From NCBI RefSeq assembly GCF_033843645.1, contig NZ_JAWXVZ010000001.1, positions 372,001 through 436,000 on the forward strand: DNA of 64,000 nucleotides. The letters run 5' to 3'. The notes below the pieces were generated by a model that saw only the letters and a program-made list of their open reading frames with translations, had not been told where the DNA came from and ran no database searches. Below are positions 48,225-57,587 of this stretch, piece after piece. Source of the stretch: Pseudovibrio zosterae (lineage in GTDB: Bacteria > Pseudomonadota > Alphaproteobacteria > Rhizobiales > Stappiaceae). The stretch's first letter is position 1; every line of letters starts with the position of its first letter. The translations under genes and the position numbers were made by a program.

Positions 48225-50588
48225 ATGTCCAGTGAAGGAATTGGCGCACGCGTTTTACGCAAGGAAGACAAGCGGTTCATTACCGGTGCCGGCCGCTACA
48301 CCGATGATATGGCGTTGCCGCGCATGGGATATGCGGCCTTTGTCCGGTCACCTCATGCACATGCCAAAGTGAAAAGCATTGATGCTTCTGCGGCGCTGGA
48401 AATGCCCGGCGTGGATGCAGTGCTTGATGGCCACCAGCTGGTGGGTGATGGAATTGGCAACATCATCTGCGGATGGATGATCCACTCCAAAGACGGAACG
48501 CCCATGAAAATGGGTGCATGGCGCGCACTTGAATCCGAGGTGGTTCGCCACGTTGGGCAGGCCGTGGCCGTTGTTGTGGCCGATACGCAGCAACAAGCCC
48601 GTGACGCCGCCGAGGCGGTGATGGTGGACTACGAAGAGCTGCCAGCAGTGGTGGACAGTCTGGATGCGCTGGCGGACGGCGCGCCGCAGATCCACCCGGA
48701 GGCGGAAGGCAATCTTATCTTTGATTGGGAGATCGGAGATGAGGCAGCCACCAACGAGGCCTTTGCCAAGGCCAAACACATCACCCGTCTCGAGATCGAC
48801 AACAACCGTCTGGTGCCAAACCCAATGGAGCCGCGCTCGGCTCTTGCCAGCCATGACAAGGCAGAGGAGCACTACACCCTCTACACCACATCGCAGAACC
48901 CGCATGTGGCGCGCCTTGTTCTTTCCGCGTTTTACAACGTGGCACCGGAGCACAAGCTGCGCGTGGTCGCGCCGGATGTGGGTGGCGGCTTTGGCTCCAA
49001 GATCTACATTTACCCGGAAGAGATTGTCTGCCTGTGGGCGTCAAAGCGCGTTGGGCGCCCCGTGAAGTGGACCAGTGACCGCACCGAAGCGTTTTTGACC
49101 GACGCCCATGGTCGCGATCACCACTCAACGGCGGAACTGGCTCTGGATGCAGATGACAAGATCATCGGGTTCCGTGTCAGCACAGCGGCGAACCTTGGCG
49201 CGTACATGTCGTTGTTCTCTTCTTCGGTGCCGACTTACCTCTATGCCACGCTGCTTTCCGGGCAGTACAACATCCCTGCGATCTATGCCAACGTGAAGGC
49301 GGTTTATACCAACACCACGCCCGTGGACGCCTATCGGGGCGCAGGGCGACCGGAAGCAACCTATCTGGTTGAACGTATCATCGAGACCGCGGCACGTGAG
49401 CGCGGATTGTCGCCAGCAGAGTTCCGCCGCAAGAACTTTGTGCGCGAGTTTCCGCACCAGACGCCGGTGATCATGTGTTACGACGCTGGTGATTACGAGG
49501 CCTCCTTGGAGCTGGCCATGAAAGCCATTGACTATGACGGCTTTCCGGCGCGCCGGGCGCAGTCTGAGGCAGAGGGCAAGCTGCGCGGGATTGGCATGTC
49601 CTGTTACATCGAAGCCTGTGGGATTGCACCGTCAAAGGCGGTGGGCTCCCTTGGTGCGGGTGTCGGGCTTTGGGAGTCCGCTGAGGTGCGGGTAAACCCC
49701 GTTGGAACCGTTGAGGTGCTGACCGGGTCCCACAGTCACGGTCAGGGTCACGAGACGACCTTTGCGCAGCTGATCGCCGATCGGTTTGGCCTGCCAACGG
49801 CCAATGTGTCCATCGTTCATGGCGATACCGACAAGGTGCAGTTTGGCATGGGCACCTACGGCTCCCGTTCAGGGGCTGTGGGCATGTCGGCCATTGTAAA
49901 GGCACTGGACAAGGTGGAGGCCAAGGCGAAGCGCATTGCAGCGCACCTGATGGAAGCCGCAGAAGGTGACATTGTCATTGAGGATGGCGAAGTGAAGGTT
50001 GCGGGCACTGACAAGAAGCTGAGCTTCACGGAAGTGGCGCTGGCCGCGTACACCGGCCACAATCTGCCGGAGGGCATGGAACCGGGCCTCAAGGAAGGGG
50101 CATTCTACGACCCTACCAACTTCACCTTCCCGGCGGGCACACACATCTGCGAAGTGGAAGTGGATCCCGAAACCGGCCAGGTCACCGTTGTGAACTTCGT
50201 TGCGGCCGATGACTTTGGCCAGATCATCAACCCGATGATCGTGGAAGGTCAGGTGCATGGCGGACTTACACAAGGCATTGGTCAGGCATTGCTGGAAAAT
50301 GCCGTCTATGACGATGAAGGGCAGCTGCTGTCGGCGTCTTACATGGACTACACCATGCCGCGTGCCGACGACGTTCCCTCTTATATCGTCGATACCACCA
50401 CAACACTGTGCCCGGGCAATCCGCTGGGCATGAAGGGGTGCGGTGAGGCCGGTGCCATCGGCGCGCCGCCTGCGGTGATCAATGCAGTGACCGATGCCAT
50501 TGGCGACAACAGCATGAGCATGCCAGCGTCGCCCGCCAAGGTCTGGTCGGCGCTTCAGAAGGGCGGCATGAAGCAAGCTGCCGAGTGA
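48225..50588 (+). CDS. coxL: molybdenum hydroxylase large subunit, CoxL form II type
   Basis: 787 residues, the full-length molybdopterin-binding subunit. The active-site loop reads VDAYRGAGRPEA, which is the form II signature (AYRGAGR), not the AYxCSFR of proven CO dehydrogenase. The other molybdenum-binding segments are VGGGFGSKIYIYPEE, SHSHGQGHETTFAQL and KGCGEAGAIGAPPAV with the catalytic Glu. Form II enzymes have uncertain substrates; some may oxidise CO slowly, others probably act on other compounds. Operon coxG-S-L-M. Confidence 0.93.
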   Translation: MSSEGIGARVLRKEDKRFITGAGRYTDDMALPRMGYAAFVRSPHAHAKVKSIDASAALEMPGVDAVLDGHQLVGDGIGNIICGWMIHSKDGTPMKMGAWRALESEVVRHVGQAVAVVVADTQQQARDAAEAVMVDYEELPAVVDSLDALADGAPQIHPEAEGNLIFDWEIGDEAATNEAFAKAKHITRLEIDNNRLVPNPMEPRSALASHDKAEEHYTLYTTSQNPHVARLVLSAFYNVAPEHKLRVVAPDVGGGFGSKIYIYPEEIVCLWASKRVGRPVKWTSDRTEAFLTDAHGRDHHSTAELALDADDKIIGFRVSTAANLGAYMSLFSSSVPTYLYATLLSGQYNIPAIYANVKAVYTNTTPVDAYRGAGRPEATYLVERIIETAARERGLSPAEFRRKNFVREFPHQTPVIMCYDAGDYEASLELAMKAIDYDGFPARRAQSEAEGKLRGIGMSCYIEACGIAPSKAVGSLGAGVGLWESAEVRVNPVGTVEVLTGSHSHGQGHETTFAQLIADRFGLPTANVSIVHGDTDKVQFGMGTYGSRSGAVGMSAIVKALDKVEAKAKRIAAHLMEAAEGDIVIEDGEVKVAGTDKKLSFTEVALAAYTGHNLPEGMEPGLKEGAFYDPTNFTFPAGTHICEVEVDPETGQVTVVNFVAADDFGQIINPMIVEGQVHGGLTQGIGQALLENAVYDDEGQLLSASYMDYTMPRADDVPSYIVDTTTTLCPGNPLGMKGCGEAGAIGAPPAVINAVTDAIGDNSMSMPASPAKVWSALQKGGMKQAAE

Positions 50589-50676
50589 GATGAGCAAGCT
50601 GGGGGAGCGCACCTGCGTTCTCCCGGTTCACGAGTTTGATAGATGCCACCCAGCACAGAAAAGTGGAGGGCTTTGA

Positions 50677-51477
50677 ATGTACGAAACCAACTATCATCGC
50701 GCAGGCTCGCTCGCAGAAGCAGAGAGCGCGATCGCAGCGGCTGAGGACGGAAAGTTTCTCGCCGGTGGTCAGACCTTGATCCCAACCATGAAGCAACGCC
50801 TTGCTGCCCCAACCGACCTTGTGGACCTACGCCACCTTGGTGAGCTGAAGGGCATATCCAAGCAGGGTGATGGCTCCATCCGCATTGGTGCGGGAACCTG
50901 TCACGCCGATGTGGCGGGAAGTCCGGAAGTGCAGGCGGCAGTGCCGGGGCTTGCGGCGCTCGCAGGCATGATCGGCGATCCACATGTGCGCTACATGGGC
51001 ACCATTGGCGGCTCAATTGCCAACAATGATCCGGCTGCGGACTACCCGGCGGCCTTGATGGCGCTCGATGCCAGCATTGAGACCAACAAGCGGACGCTTG
51101 CGGCGGAAGACTTCTTCACGGGCATGTTTGAAACTGCTCTGGAGGATGATGAAATCGTGATCGCAGTCACGTTCCCTGCTTGTGCCGAGTCGGCTTATGC
51201 CAAGTTCCCAAACCCGGCCTCACGCTATGCCATGGCAGGTGTCTTTGTTGCCAAAGATGACGCCGGCGTTCGCGTTGCCGTGACCGGCGCTGGGCAGGAC
51301 GGCGTGTTCAGGGCTGGCGATATGGAGCAGGCGTTAGGAGCGAATTGGTCTGCCGATGCGATTGCCGGTATCGAGGTGCCTGCGGACAACATGCTTTCAG
51401 ACATCCATGGTTCGGCTGAATACCGGGCCAATCTGGTGAAGGTGATGGCCAAACGCGCCGTTGCCTCACTCAGCTAG
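50677..51477 (+). CDS. coxM: molybdenum hydroxylase medium subunit, FAD-binding
   Basis: 266 residues. The FAD-binding motifs of the CoxM family are AGGQTLIPTMKQRLA (AGGxSLxP) at residues ~30-45 and TIGGSIANNDPAADYPAA (TIGGxxxxxDPAxDxPxx) near 110. The C-terminal CODH-flavoprotein domain follows. It passes electrons from the iron-sulfur subunit to a quinone or CoxG-linked partner. GTGGAGGG precedes the ATG. A terminator follows 13 nt after the stop. Confidence 0.95.
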   Translation: MYETNYHRAGSLAEAESAIAAAEDGKFLAGGQTLIPTMKQRLAAPTDLVDLRHLGELKGISKQGDGSIRIGAGTCHADVAGSPEVQAAVPGLAALAGMIGDPHVRYMGTIGGSIANNDPAADYPAALMALDASIETNKRTLAAEDFFTGMFETALEDDEIVIAVTFPACAESAYAKFPNPASRYAMAGVFVAKDDAGVRVAVTGAGQDGVFRAGDMEQALGANWSADAIAGIEVPADNMLSDIHGSAEYRANLVKVMAKRAVASLS

Positions 51478-51490
51478 CACCTGAAACAAC

Positions 51491-51518
51491 AAAAGGCCGC
51501 CAAACGCGGCGGCCTTTT
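51491..51518. terminator. bidirectional terminator after coxM
   Basis: AAAAGGCCGC pairs with GCGGCCTTTT around an 8-nt loop with further pairs, then a T-run. It separates coxGSLM from the convergent receptor gene (stop 51542). Confidence 0.92.
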
Positions 51519-51541
51519 TAGTGCGTTTGGAAGTGTCTGTG

Positions 51542-53566
51542 CTAGCCGACACGGGATACGGATTCCAGGAAGCCGTCGACTTCCCGGCGCAGTGCATCTG
51601 ACTTTTCCGTTACTGCAGAGGCAGAGGTCAGCACGCTGTTGGACACCACCGTGGTGTTCTGCGCGGACTTTGATACCTGCGCCATGTTCTGGTTGGCGCT
51701 TGCAGACCCTTCCGCTGCCAGATGCACGTTTCGGCTGATCTGCGTTGTCGCAGCGCCTTGCTCCTGTACCGCAGCGGAGATCGCGGTGGCGTAGGAGGTG
51801 ACCTCTTCCATGGTGCGGGTGATTTCCTGAATGGACTCAACTGCGTCATGGGTAGAGTTCTGGATTGCGCTGATCTGGGCGCTGATTTCCTCAGTTGCCT
51901 TGGAGGTCTGGTTCGCCAGACCTTTCACTTCCGCGGCAACAACGGCAAACCCCTTGCCCGCTTCCCCGGCGCGCGCCGCTTCAATGGTGGCGTTCAAGGC
52001 AAGCAGGTTGGTCTGTTCTGCGATTGCCTGGATAAGGCTGACGACTTCGCCGATCTTGCTTATGGACTGTGCGAGTTCATCAATGCGCTCGTTGGAACGG
52101 GTCGCATCGACGGAAGCGCGGTCAACAACCTGAGTTGTTGTATCCACCTGCACGGCAATTTCCTCGATGGACTTGGCCAGCTGTTCGGCAGCTGCAGAGG
52201 CTTCCTGAACGTTGTTGGTTGCTTCATCGAAGGCCGCAGAGGCCTGATCTGTCTGAGTAGCCGTATCCGTTGCCATTTCCGCCATTGTGGTGGCGGTGGA
52301 ACGCATGTCTTGCATGCTGTCGTTGACCGAGTTCAACAGAGACTGCGCAGTGCCGCGGAACTCTGCGATCAGCTGCTCGACCTCTTTTTGCTTGCGCGAC
52401 TGTTCAGCCTGAACCTGCGCCTGTTCTTCCGTCAGACGATCGCGCTCTGCTGCGTTCTCTTCGAACACAACGATGGCGTGATTCAGATGCTTCACTTCAC
52501 TGGTCGCAAACCGCGAGTCCTTGACTTCAACATCTTTGCCTGATGCCAGTGCCTCCACGGCCATGATGGCGTAGCGCAGTGGGCGAACCACGCCCCATGA
52601 CAGCCAGAAAGCGATGACGCTACCCAGAACCAGTGAGGCGATACCGGCAAAGATCGCAGATTGGGAAGTCTGCGCGCTGCGATGCTGGATCGTTTCAATC
52701 AGATGGTCCTGCTGGGTAATGATATCGCCGCGAAGCGCCAGAACAGCCTCATGGGCAGAGCCCAGGCCTTCCTGAAAACGTTCTTCTTCGCGAATGGCAC
52801 CGTTTAGTGCGCCGAAAAACTGGTTGGCGTTCTGTACAAGCTGATCACGATCGCGCGCCGCAAAACGGTGCGCTTTGCGATCATTGCGGCTCATGCCCTT
52901 CATGAGATCCTTGATCTCGTCCAGCTTGGCACCCATTTCGCTAACGCTGGCCTGGAAGGTTTCGCGTGCCTCTTCTGTTGGAGACAGGGCGAACTTCAAT
53001 GAGGCTGCCAATGTGGTATTGGAGATGGCTGTCAGTTCCTGAGCGGCTTTTGTCTGCTCTGGTCCCATGGTTGAAAGCAGGCGGCGCAGCTCGGAAGTTG
53101 TGCCAGCGACCGCAGCCGAATTCTCTGCCAGAAAGCCTTGCGCCACATCACGGGCGCGGTGCGCTGCAAGCAGTGTACGAAGCTTCTCTGGAAGTTCTGC
53201 GGCAAAGGCTTGAACCTGCTCTGCGGTTTCTGTGTTCCCGCGTGCGATCAACCACTCGGCGAGAGAATTGGTGCCATCGATGGTGTTTCGCAGAACATCG
53301 TTGATGATGCTGTCGTCTTCACTTGCATACTCAGATGCTTCCAGCGCTGCCACGTCGCCGCCAAGCTGCCCATAAGCTTCTGCAAGATAATTGACCCGCA
53401 TCACTCCGTCCTCCTGGACGGAGATGTGTTGAATATCGCCTGCAATCTTCTGCGACTGATAATAGGCAATCGCTGAAATTGCGGCGGTTAGTACAATGAT
53501 CAATACCAAACCCAGACTCACTTGAGTCTTGAGCGTATTGGAATTTTGTAAAGCGCCACGCAACAT
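51542..53566 (-). CDS. membrane methyl-accepting chemotaxis protein (copy A)
   Basis: 674 residues from the ATG at 53566; an upstream ATG at 53620 adds a poor N-terminus. Membrane helix 1 is at ~16-36 (LGLVLIIVLTAAISAIAYYQ). The periplasmic domain (~37-305) is all-helical, resembling an HBM-type four-helix sensor. Helix 2 is at ~308-332, then HAMP and a cytoplasmic signalling domain with the tip VSLIQAIAEQTNLLALNATI and EAARAGEAGKGFAVVAAEVK. No CheR-docking pentapeptide at the C-terminus. It is adjacent to and clearly related to copy B through their signalling domains. Confidence 0.92.
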   Translation of the reverse strand: MLRGALQNSNTLKTQVSLGLVLIIVLTAAISAIAYYQSQKIAGDIQHISVQEDGVMRVNYLAEAYGQLGGDVAALEASEYASEDDSIINDVLRNTIDGTNSLAEWLIARGNTETAEQVQAFAAELPEKLRTLLAAHRARDVAQGFLAENSAAVAGTTSELRRLLSTMGPEQTKAAQELTAISNTTLAASLKFALSPTEEARETFQASVSEMGAKLDEIKDLMKGMSRNDRKAHRFAARDRDQLVQNANQFFGALNGAIREEERFQEGLGSAHEAVLALRGDIITQQDHLIETIQHRSAQTSQSAIFAGIASLVLGSVIAFWLSWGVVRPLRYAIMAVEALASGKDVEVKDSRFATSEVKHLNHAIVVFEENAAERDRLTEEQAQVQAEQSRKQKEVEQLIAEFRGTAQSLLNSVNDSMQDMRSTATTMAEMATDTATQTDQASAAFDEATNNVQEASAAAEQLAKSIEEIAVQVDTTTQVVDRASVDATRSNERIDELAQSISKIGEVVSLIQAIAEQTNLLALNATIEAARAGEAGKGFAVVAAEVKGLANQTSKATEEISAQISAIQNSTHDAVESIQEITRTMEEVTSYATAISAAVQEQGAATTQISRNVHLAAEGSASANQNMAQVSKSAQNTTVVSNSVLTSASAVTEKSDALRREVDGFLESVSRVG

Positions 53567-53745
53567 AGTTAAAACCCACCCCGTTTGATAGGCGGGATGG
53601 TCTGCCGCAATGATTAACAATCGTTAAATTATTGATGAAATTTAGATGACAATATGAGGTTAACTTACTTCACGTCCTTTGAATTATCGATTTTCATTTA
53701 GTGATATGTTTGACGTAAAGATAAGTGAAATTATTTAATGAAATA

Positions 53746-53772
53746 AATAAAGGGCGGAGACCGCCCTTTATT
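53746..53772. terminator. terminator between the two receptor genes
   Basis: AATAAAGGGCGG with CCGCCCTTTATT, a perfect 12-bp stem around AGA. It lies 22 nt after the stop of copy B and 180 nt upstream of the copy A start. The AT-rich 53567-53745 stretch holds presumed promoter sequence only. Confidence 0.9.
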
Positions 53773-53793
53773 CAAAGCTTGCTTATGGTTTTC

Positions 53794-56229
53794 TTAGCCC
53801 GTCTTGGCGACCGCTGAAAGGAACTGATCAACTTCGTTGCGAAGTTCTTCAGATTTCTGGATCACTTCCGAAGAAGAGCTGAGTACCTGACTGGAGGCCG
53901 CGCTCGTCTGTTGTACGGAATCCGCTACCCGTGAGATGTTTTGATTTACGTTTGCGGAGCCAGTGGCTGCTTCCTGTACGTTACGGCTGATCTCTGTGGT
54001 TGCCGCGCCCTGCTGCTCAACTGCGGTAGCAATGGCAGAGGTGTATTGAGAGACTTCATCCATCGTCTGGGTGATGCCGGAGATCGTTTCCACCGCCTCG
54101 TCCGTAGATGACTGAATTGCGCTAATTTGGGCGCTGATCTCTTCAGTTGCCTTTGAGGTTTGGTTCGCCAGTTCCTTAACTTCTGCCGCAACAACAGCGA
54201 AGCCCTTGCCGGCCTCTCCAGCGCGTGCCGCCTCAATGGTGGCGTTGAGGGCAAGCAAGTTGGTCTGTTCGGCAATCGCCTGAATGAGACCTACAACCTC
54301 ACCGATCTTGGTGGTTGCGCTGGCCAGCTCAGTAATGCGCTGGTTTGACTGGTGCGCGCCATGGGTTGCTTTGCTGACCACTTCAGAAGCGGCGCTGAGC
54401 TGACGTGCAATCTCTTCAATGGAGCTGGAAAGCTCCTCAGCGGCAGAAGACACCATCTGGACGTTGGAGGCTGCCTCGTTTGAGGAGTCTCGCGCCATTG
54501 TGGTTTCGTCTGCGGTCGCCTGAGCGGTCTCAGACATGGCATTTGCCGTCGTCACCATCTGGCTCATGCTGCTGTTAACAGAGTTCAGAAGCGACTGAGA
54601 CGTGTCACGGAAGTTCGCGATGAGGCGCTCAACTTCCTGCTGCTTTTCAAGGTTCTCGGCCTGGGCCTGTTCCTGTTCGCGGCGCAAGGCAAGACGCTCG
54701 AGCGCGTTGTCACGGAACACCTGAACGGTGCGGCTCATTTCGCCGATTTCGTCCTTGCGATTGGTGCCCGTCACTTCAACGTCCAGATCGCCATCGGCAA
54801 GGCGTGCCATGATGCCGTTAAGGCGATTGGTTGGTGCGGTGATCGCGATGGAAAGGGCAATCGCGAGGATCGCGCCAATGAGAACACAGACGCCAAGAGT
54901 GGTCGCGATGGTTACCATGGCAACCTCGCTCTCCGCACTAACCTTGGCGGCTTCAGACGCAGCAAAGGCACCGATGGCGTTCTGAACGGCGGTGCTTTCC
55001 GCGCTCAAGGTCGTGAGCTGGGCCGCCAGATTGTCTGTCGCATTGGCCATGGTGTTGAAGATGGCCTGAGCAGAAGCAATCAGTTCCACCATGACGGCTG
55101 CATCCTGATTGATGCCGTCCAGATCCGCAACGCGTGAAGAAAAAGCCTGTGCTTCCTCAAGCAGCCATGCGAACTGATCATCCACTTGCTTGGCTGTCTT
55201 TTCGCTGCCAGGGCGAATGAAATCCAGCGTCTGATTGGATGTGTTGAGTGCATGCTTGGAGAGCTTGTTCGCTGCCTCGGAGAACTGTTCGAGGTTTGCG
55301 CGACGTTGGCTAGCCTCTTCCTGCACAAGACGTGCATCGTCGATGGAGCGATAGGCAAGGCCCGTCACGAAACGGGTCATGTCATTCAGCGTCTTGATGC
55401 TGGTGCGAATGTCGCTGCGCAGCGTGTAGATCTTGGTAAAGTCTTCCGTCCCGTCCATCTCGGTGAGCTGTGCGATGAGGTTGCTGTTCACCTCTGCCAG
55501 CTTGTCAACGGTTTCCCGATCGAGATGTTGAAGTGAGATGGACTTGAGTTTTTCGATCTGCTCGCCAGCATTTGCGGCGTTGATGCGCACGTTTGCCATC
55601 AACTGCTCATTGGAGGAGTTGTAGGCCATCTGGAATTCGTTCTGAAGGGTCAGGCCCAGCTTTTGCAGGTCGGCAACAATGCGGCCTGCCTTGTCGGCCT
55701 GTACCAGCTCGGCGTTGGCTTCGTTGGCCATGTTGTCCGCGATGCGCATGATCTGCGTCACCTGGCCCTGAACACTATCACCAGCAAACAGGAGGTCAGC
55801 CGTCGTGGTGATCATGTCGTCCAGTGCGCCCTGTTGAAGCTTGATCGAGCCACGAACTTCATCAAAGGTGGAGGAGAAATCCTGAACCAGTGTCAGAGTT
55901 TCCGCAAACTCTGCGGTGTCGCGGTCTGCAGCTTCCATCTTTGCGATGGCCGCTCCGACATCTTCGCCCAACTTGGCGATGGCGGCCGCTGCAATGTCAC
56001 CCTTTTCCGGGTCGAGATCGCGAAGAAACGCTTCACGGGCGGAAGATGCCGCCTGCAGCTGCTGAGTAAGGCCGGTCGTTGCGCTTGTGATCTCAGTCTG
56101 CTTGGAAAGCTGGAAGATGGAGAAGATGCCCATGGCGCCGATGGCCAAGGACAATAACAGTACCACGAAAAAGCCGCCGCCAATCTTGACCGACAGCTTT
56201 AAATTATTGAGGAAGCTTAAAGCGCCCAT
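53794..56229 (-). CDS. membrane methyl-accepting chemotaxis protein (copy B)
   Basis: 811 residues. Helix 1 is at ~14-36 (VKIGGGFFVVLLLSLAIGAM). The ~400-residue periplasmic region is all-helical with long coiled coils (EITSATTGLTQQLQAASSAR...), most like a double four-helix HBM sensor. Helix 2 is at ~440-465 (ATTLGVCVLIGAILAIALSI), followed by HAMP (LNGIMARLADGDLDVEVTG) and the signalling domain with the same tip VGLIQAIAEQTNLLALNATI. Copy A and copy B share the cytoplasmic half nearly word for word and differ in the sensor, a typical duplication with sensor divergence. Confidence 0.92.
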   Translation of the reverse strand: MGALSFLNNLKLSVKIGGGFFVVLLLSLAIGAMGIFSIFQLSKQTEITSATTGLTQQLQAASSAREAFLRDLDPEKGDIAAAAIAKLGEDVGAAIAKMEAADRDTAEFAETLTLVQDFSSTFDEVRGSIKLQQGALDDMITTTADLLFAGDSVQGQVTQIMRIADNMANEANAELVQADKAGRIVADLQKLGLTLQNEFQMAYNSSNEQLMANVRINAANAGEQIEKLKSISLQHLDRETVDKLAEVNSNLIAQLTEMDGTEDFTKIYTLRSDIRTSIKTLNDMTRFVTGLAYRSIDDARLVQEEASQRRANLEQFSEAANKLSKHALNTSNQTLDFIRPGSEKTAKQVDDQFAWLLEEAQAFSSRVADLDGINQDAAVMVELIASAQAIFNTMANATDNLAAQLTTLSAESTAVQNAIGAFAASEAAKVSAESEVAMVTIATTLGVCVLIGAILAIALSIAITAPTNRLNGIMARLADGDLDVEVTGTNRKDEIGEMSRTVQVFRDNALERLALRREQEQAQAENLEKQQEVERLIANFRDTSQSLLNSVNSSMSQMVTTANAMSETAQATADETTMARDSSNEAASNVQMVSSAAEELSSSIEEIARQLSAASEVVSKATHGAHQSNQRITELASATTKIGEVVGLIQAIAEQTNLLALNATIEAARAGEAGKGFAVVAAEVKELANQTSKATEEISAQISAIQSSTDEAVETISGITQTMDEVSQYTSAIATAVEQQGAATTEISRNVQEAATGSANVNQNISRVADSVQQTSAASSQVLSSSSEVIQKSEELRNEVDQFLSAVAKTG

Positions 56230-56446
56230 CTAAAATTCCCCCGAAATGAACTGGTCAGATCCTAGGGGTTATTTTCATAAGCAAACGTAAAGAGGGTGTT
56301 TAAAATTGTGTCCTGAAACCATGAAACTCCGCTGTTTTCCATGGTTTTCTGTGGGACATCAAAGGCGTATCAAAACGAGAATAGTTAAAATTATCTCAGG
56401 GGAAGTGCATGTAAAACACTACCCCTGGTATTTTTTCTTTAGCCAA

Positions 56447-57208
56447 CTATACGTGCTGGCCGCCATTAATATGGATCTCCGCGCCGCTTACGTAAGTGGA
56501 AGGGGAAGAACAGAGGAAATAGATCGTTTCTGCAACTTCTGTGGTGGTTCCCAATCGGCGAAGCGGAATGTTCTCGATCAGCTTCTCTGTGCCCGGTGAC
56601 AGGATGGAGGTATCAATCTCTCCCGGAGCAATCGCATTGACGCGAATCCCGTGAGGGCCAAAGTCGGCTGCCATCTCGCGGGTGAGGGCCGCGAGCGCGG
56701 CCTTGGAGGTGGCATAAGCGGTTCCTGCAAACGGATGAACACGGCTCCCAGCAATGGAAGTGACATTCACCACCGATCCGCGTGCGTTGCGCAGCTCGTC
56801 AAACAAGCCGCGTGCCAACATGATGGGGGCAAAGAAATTCACCTGAAAAACCGACCGCCACGTGTCCATGGGAGTGGTCAGGGAATCAAGGCGTTGGCCC
56901 TCTTCATCCTTGGGGCTGATTCCGGCGTTGTTAACAAGGGCATGCAACTGCGACCCATTCGCAATCAACCGGTCTTTGATTTGCAGCACAGCCTGTTCTA
57001 AGTTCTCCGGGTTACCAAGGTCGACCTCGATATGATCTTCGGGCCCGGATGGCCACGGGCACTTCACGGAGAACGGGTGCCGGGAGCACGTGATGACGCG
57101 ATATCCAGCAGACGAAAACTTCTTGACGGTTGCGTGGCCGATGCCGCGGCTGGCACCTGTCAGGACAATTGTCTTTCTTTCATCAGTGGCAACTGAAGGG
57201 GATGTCAT
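56447..57208 (-). CDS. short-chain dehydrogenase/reductase
   Basis: 253 residues. The cofactor loop is TIVLTGASRGIGHATVKKF, NNAG is present as ALVNNAGISPKDE, the Ser of the active site is in NVTSIAGSRVHP, and the catalytic YATSK gives the YxxxK motif. GIRVNAIAPGEIDT and a C-terminal GGQHV complete the classical SDR. The likely cofactor is NADP because of the CSRHP after strand 2. Substrate unknown. Single gene. Confidence 0.92.
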   Translation of the reverse strand: MTSPSVATDERKTIVLTGASRGIGHATVKKFSSAGYRVITCSRHPFSVKCPWPSGPEDHIEVDLGNPENLEQAVLQIKDRLIANGSQLHALVNNAGISPKDEEGQRLDSLTTPMDTWRSVFQVNFFAPIMLARGLFDELRNARGSVVNVTSIAGSRVHPFAGTAYATSKAALAALTREMAADFGPHGIRVNAIAPGEIDTSILSPGTEKLIENIPLRRLGTTTEVAETIYFLCSSPSTYVSGAEIHINGGQHV

Positions 57209-57322
57209 GAAGCATGTCCGTGATTGTCAGAAAAGAAACTGGAATTTTTGAGTCTAGTTTTTATATGCAACAGAATATACATAATCATTCAAGTTAAAAA
57301 GAAGAGTCTCGGCGGCCTCCCC

Positions 57323-57532
57323 ATGATCGTATGCCACTGCAATGTTATCAATGACGATGATCTCCGCCAAGCCGCAGAAGAACTGCAAGGCGGACCCAAC
57401 GGCAGCTTGCCAACGCCCGGTGCACTTTTCCGAAAACTGGGGCACAGACCTAACTGTGGTGGTTGCTTTCCACGTGTAATCGACGTTGTATATGCACTTG
57501 AAAATAAAGAGGACGTTGAGTCTGGACAGTAA
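57323..57532 (+). CDS. bfd: bacterioferritin-associated ferredoxin
   Basis: 69 residues. Fer2_BFD fold with MIVCHCNVINDDDL (CxC) and, at the end, RPNCGGCFPRVIDVV (CxxC), together holding one [2Fe-2S] cluster. Bfd donates electrons to bacterioferritin to release iron. It is directly upstream of bfr, with an Irr-like box overlapping the region just after the stop. I chose the ATG at 57323 because the longer frame upstream lacks a site. Confidence 0.93.
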   Translation: MIVCHCNVINDDDLRQAAEELQGGPNGSLPTPGALFRKLGHRPNCGGCFPRVIDVVYALENKEDVESGQ

Positions 57533-57533
57533 A

Positions 57534-57548
57534 TTAGAACTGTTCTAA
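57534..57548. promoter_or_regulatory. Irr/ICE-like palindrome upstream of bfr
   Basis: TTAGAA-CTG-TTCTAA is a perfect inverted repeat with 3-nt spacing, close to the iron control element bound by Irr in alphaproteobacteria, and it lies 40 nt before the bfr start, right after the bfd stop. Irr represses iron-storage genes under low iron and is inactivated by heme when iron is plentiful; the protein is not encoded in this window. Confidence 0.7.
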
Positions 57549-57587
57549 ATAAGTGCAGGACGCGATTATCCTAAAGGAGTAAGCCGC

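Noticed and set aside
48225..50588. Aerobic CO dehydrogenase proper (form I CoxL)
   Set aside because: The active-site loop is AYRGAGR rather than AYxCSFR and the gene order is S-L-M, so a firm CO dehydrogenase call is not justified.
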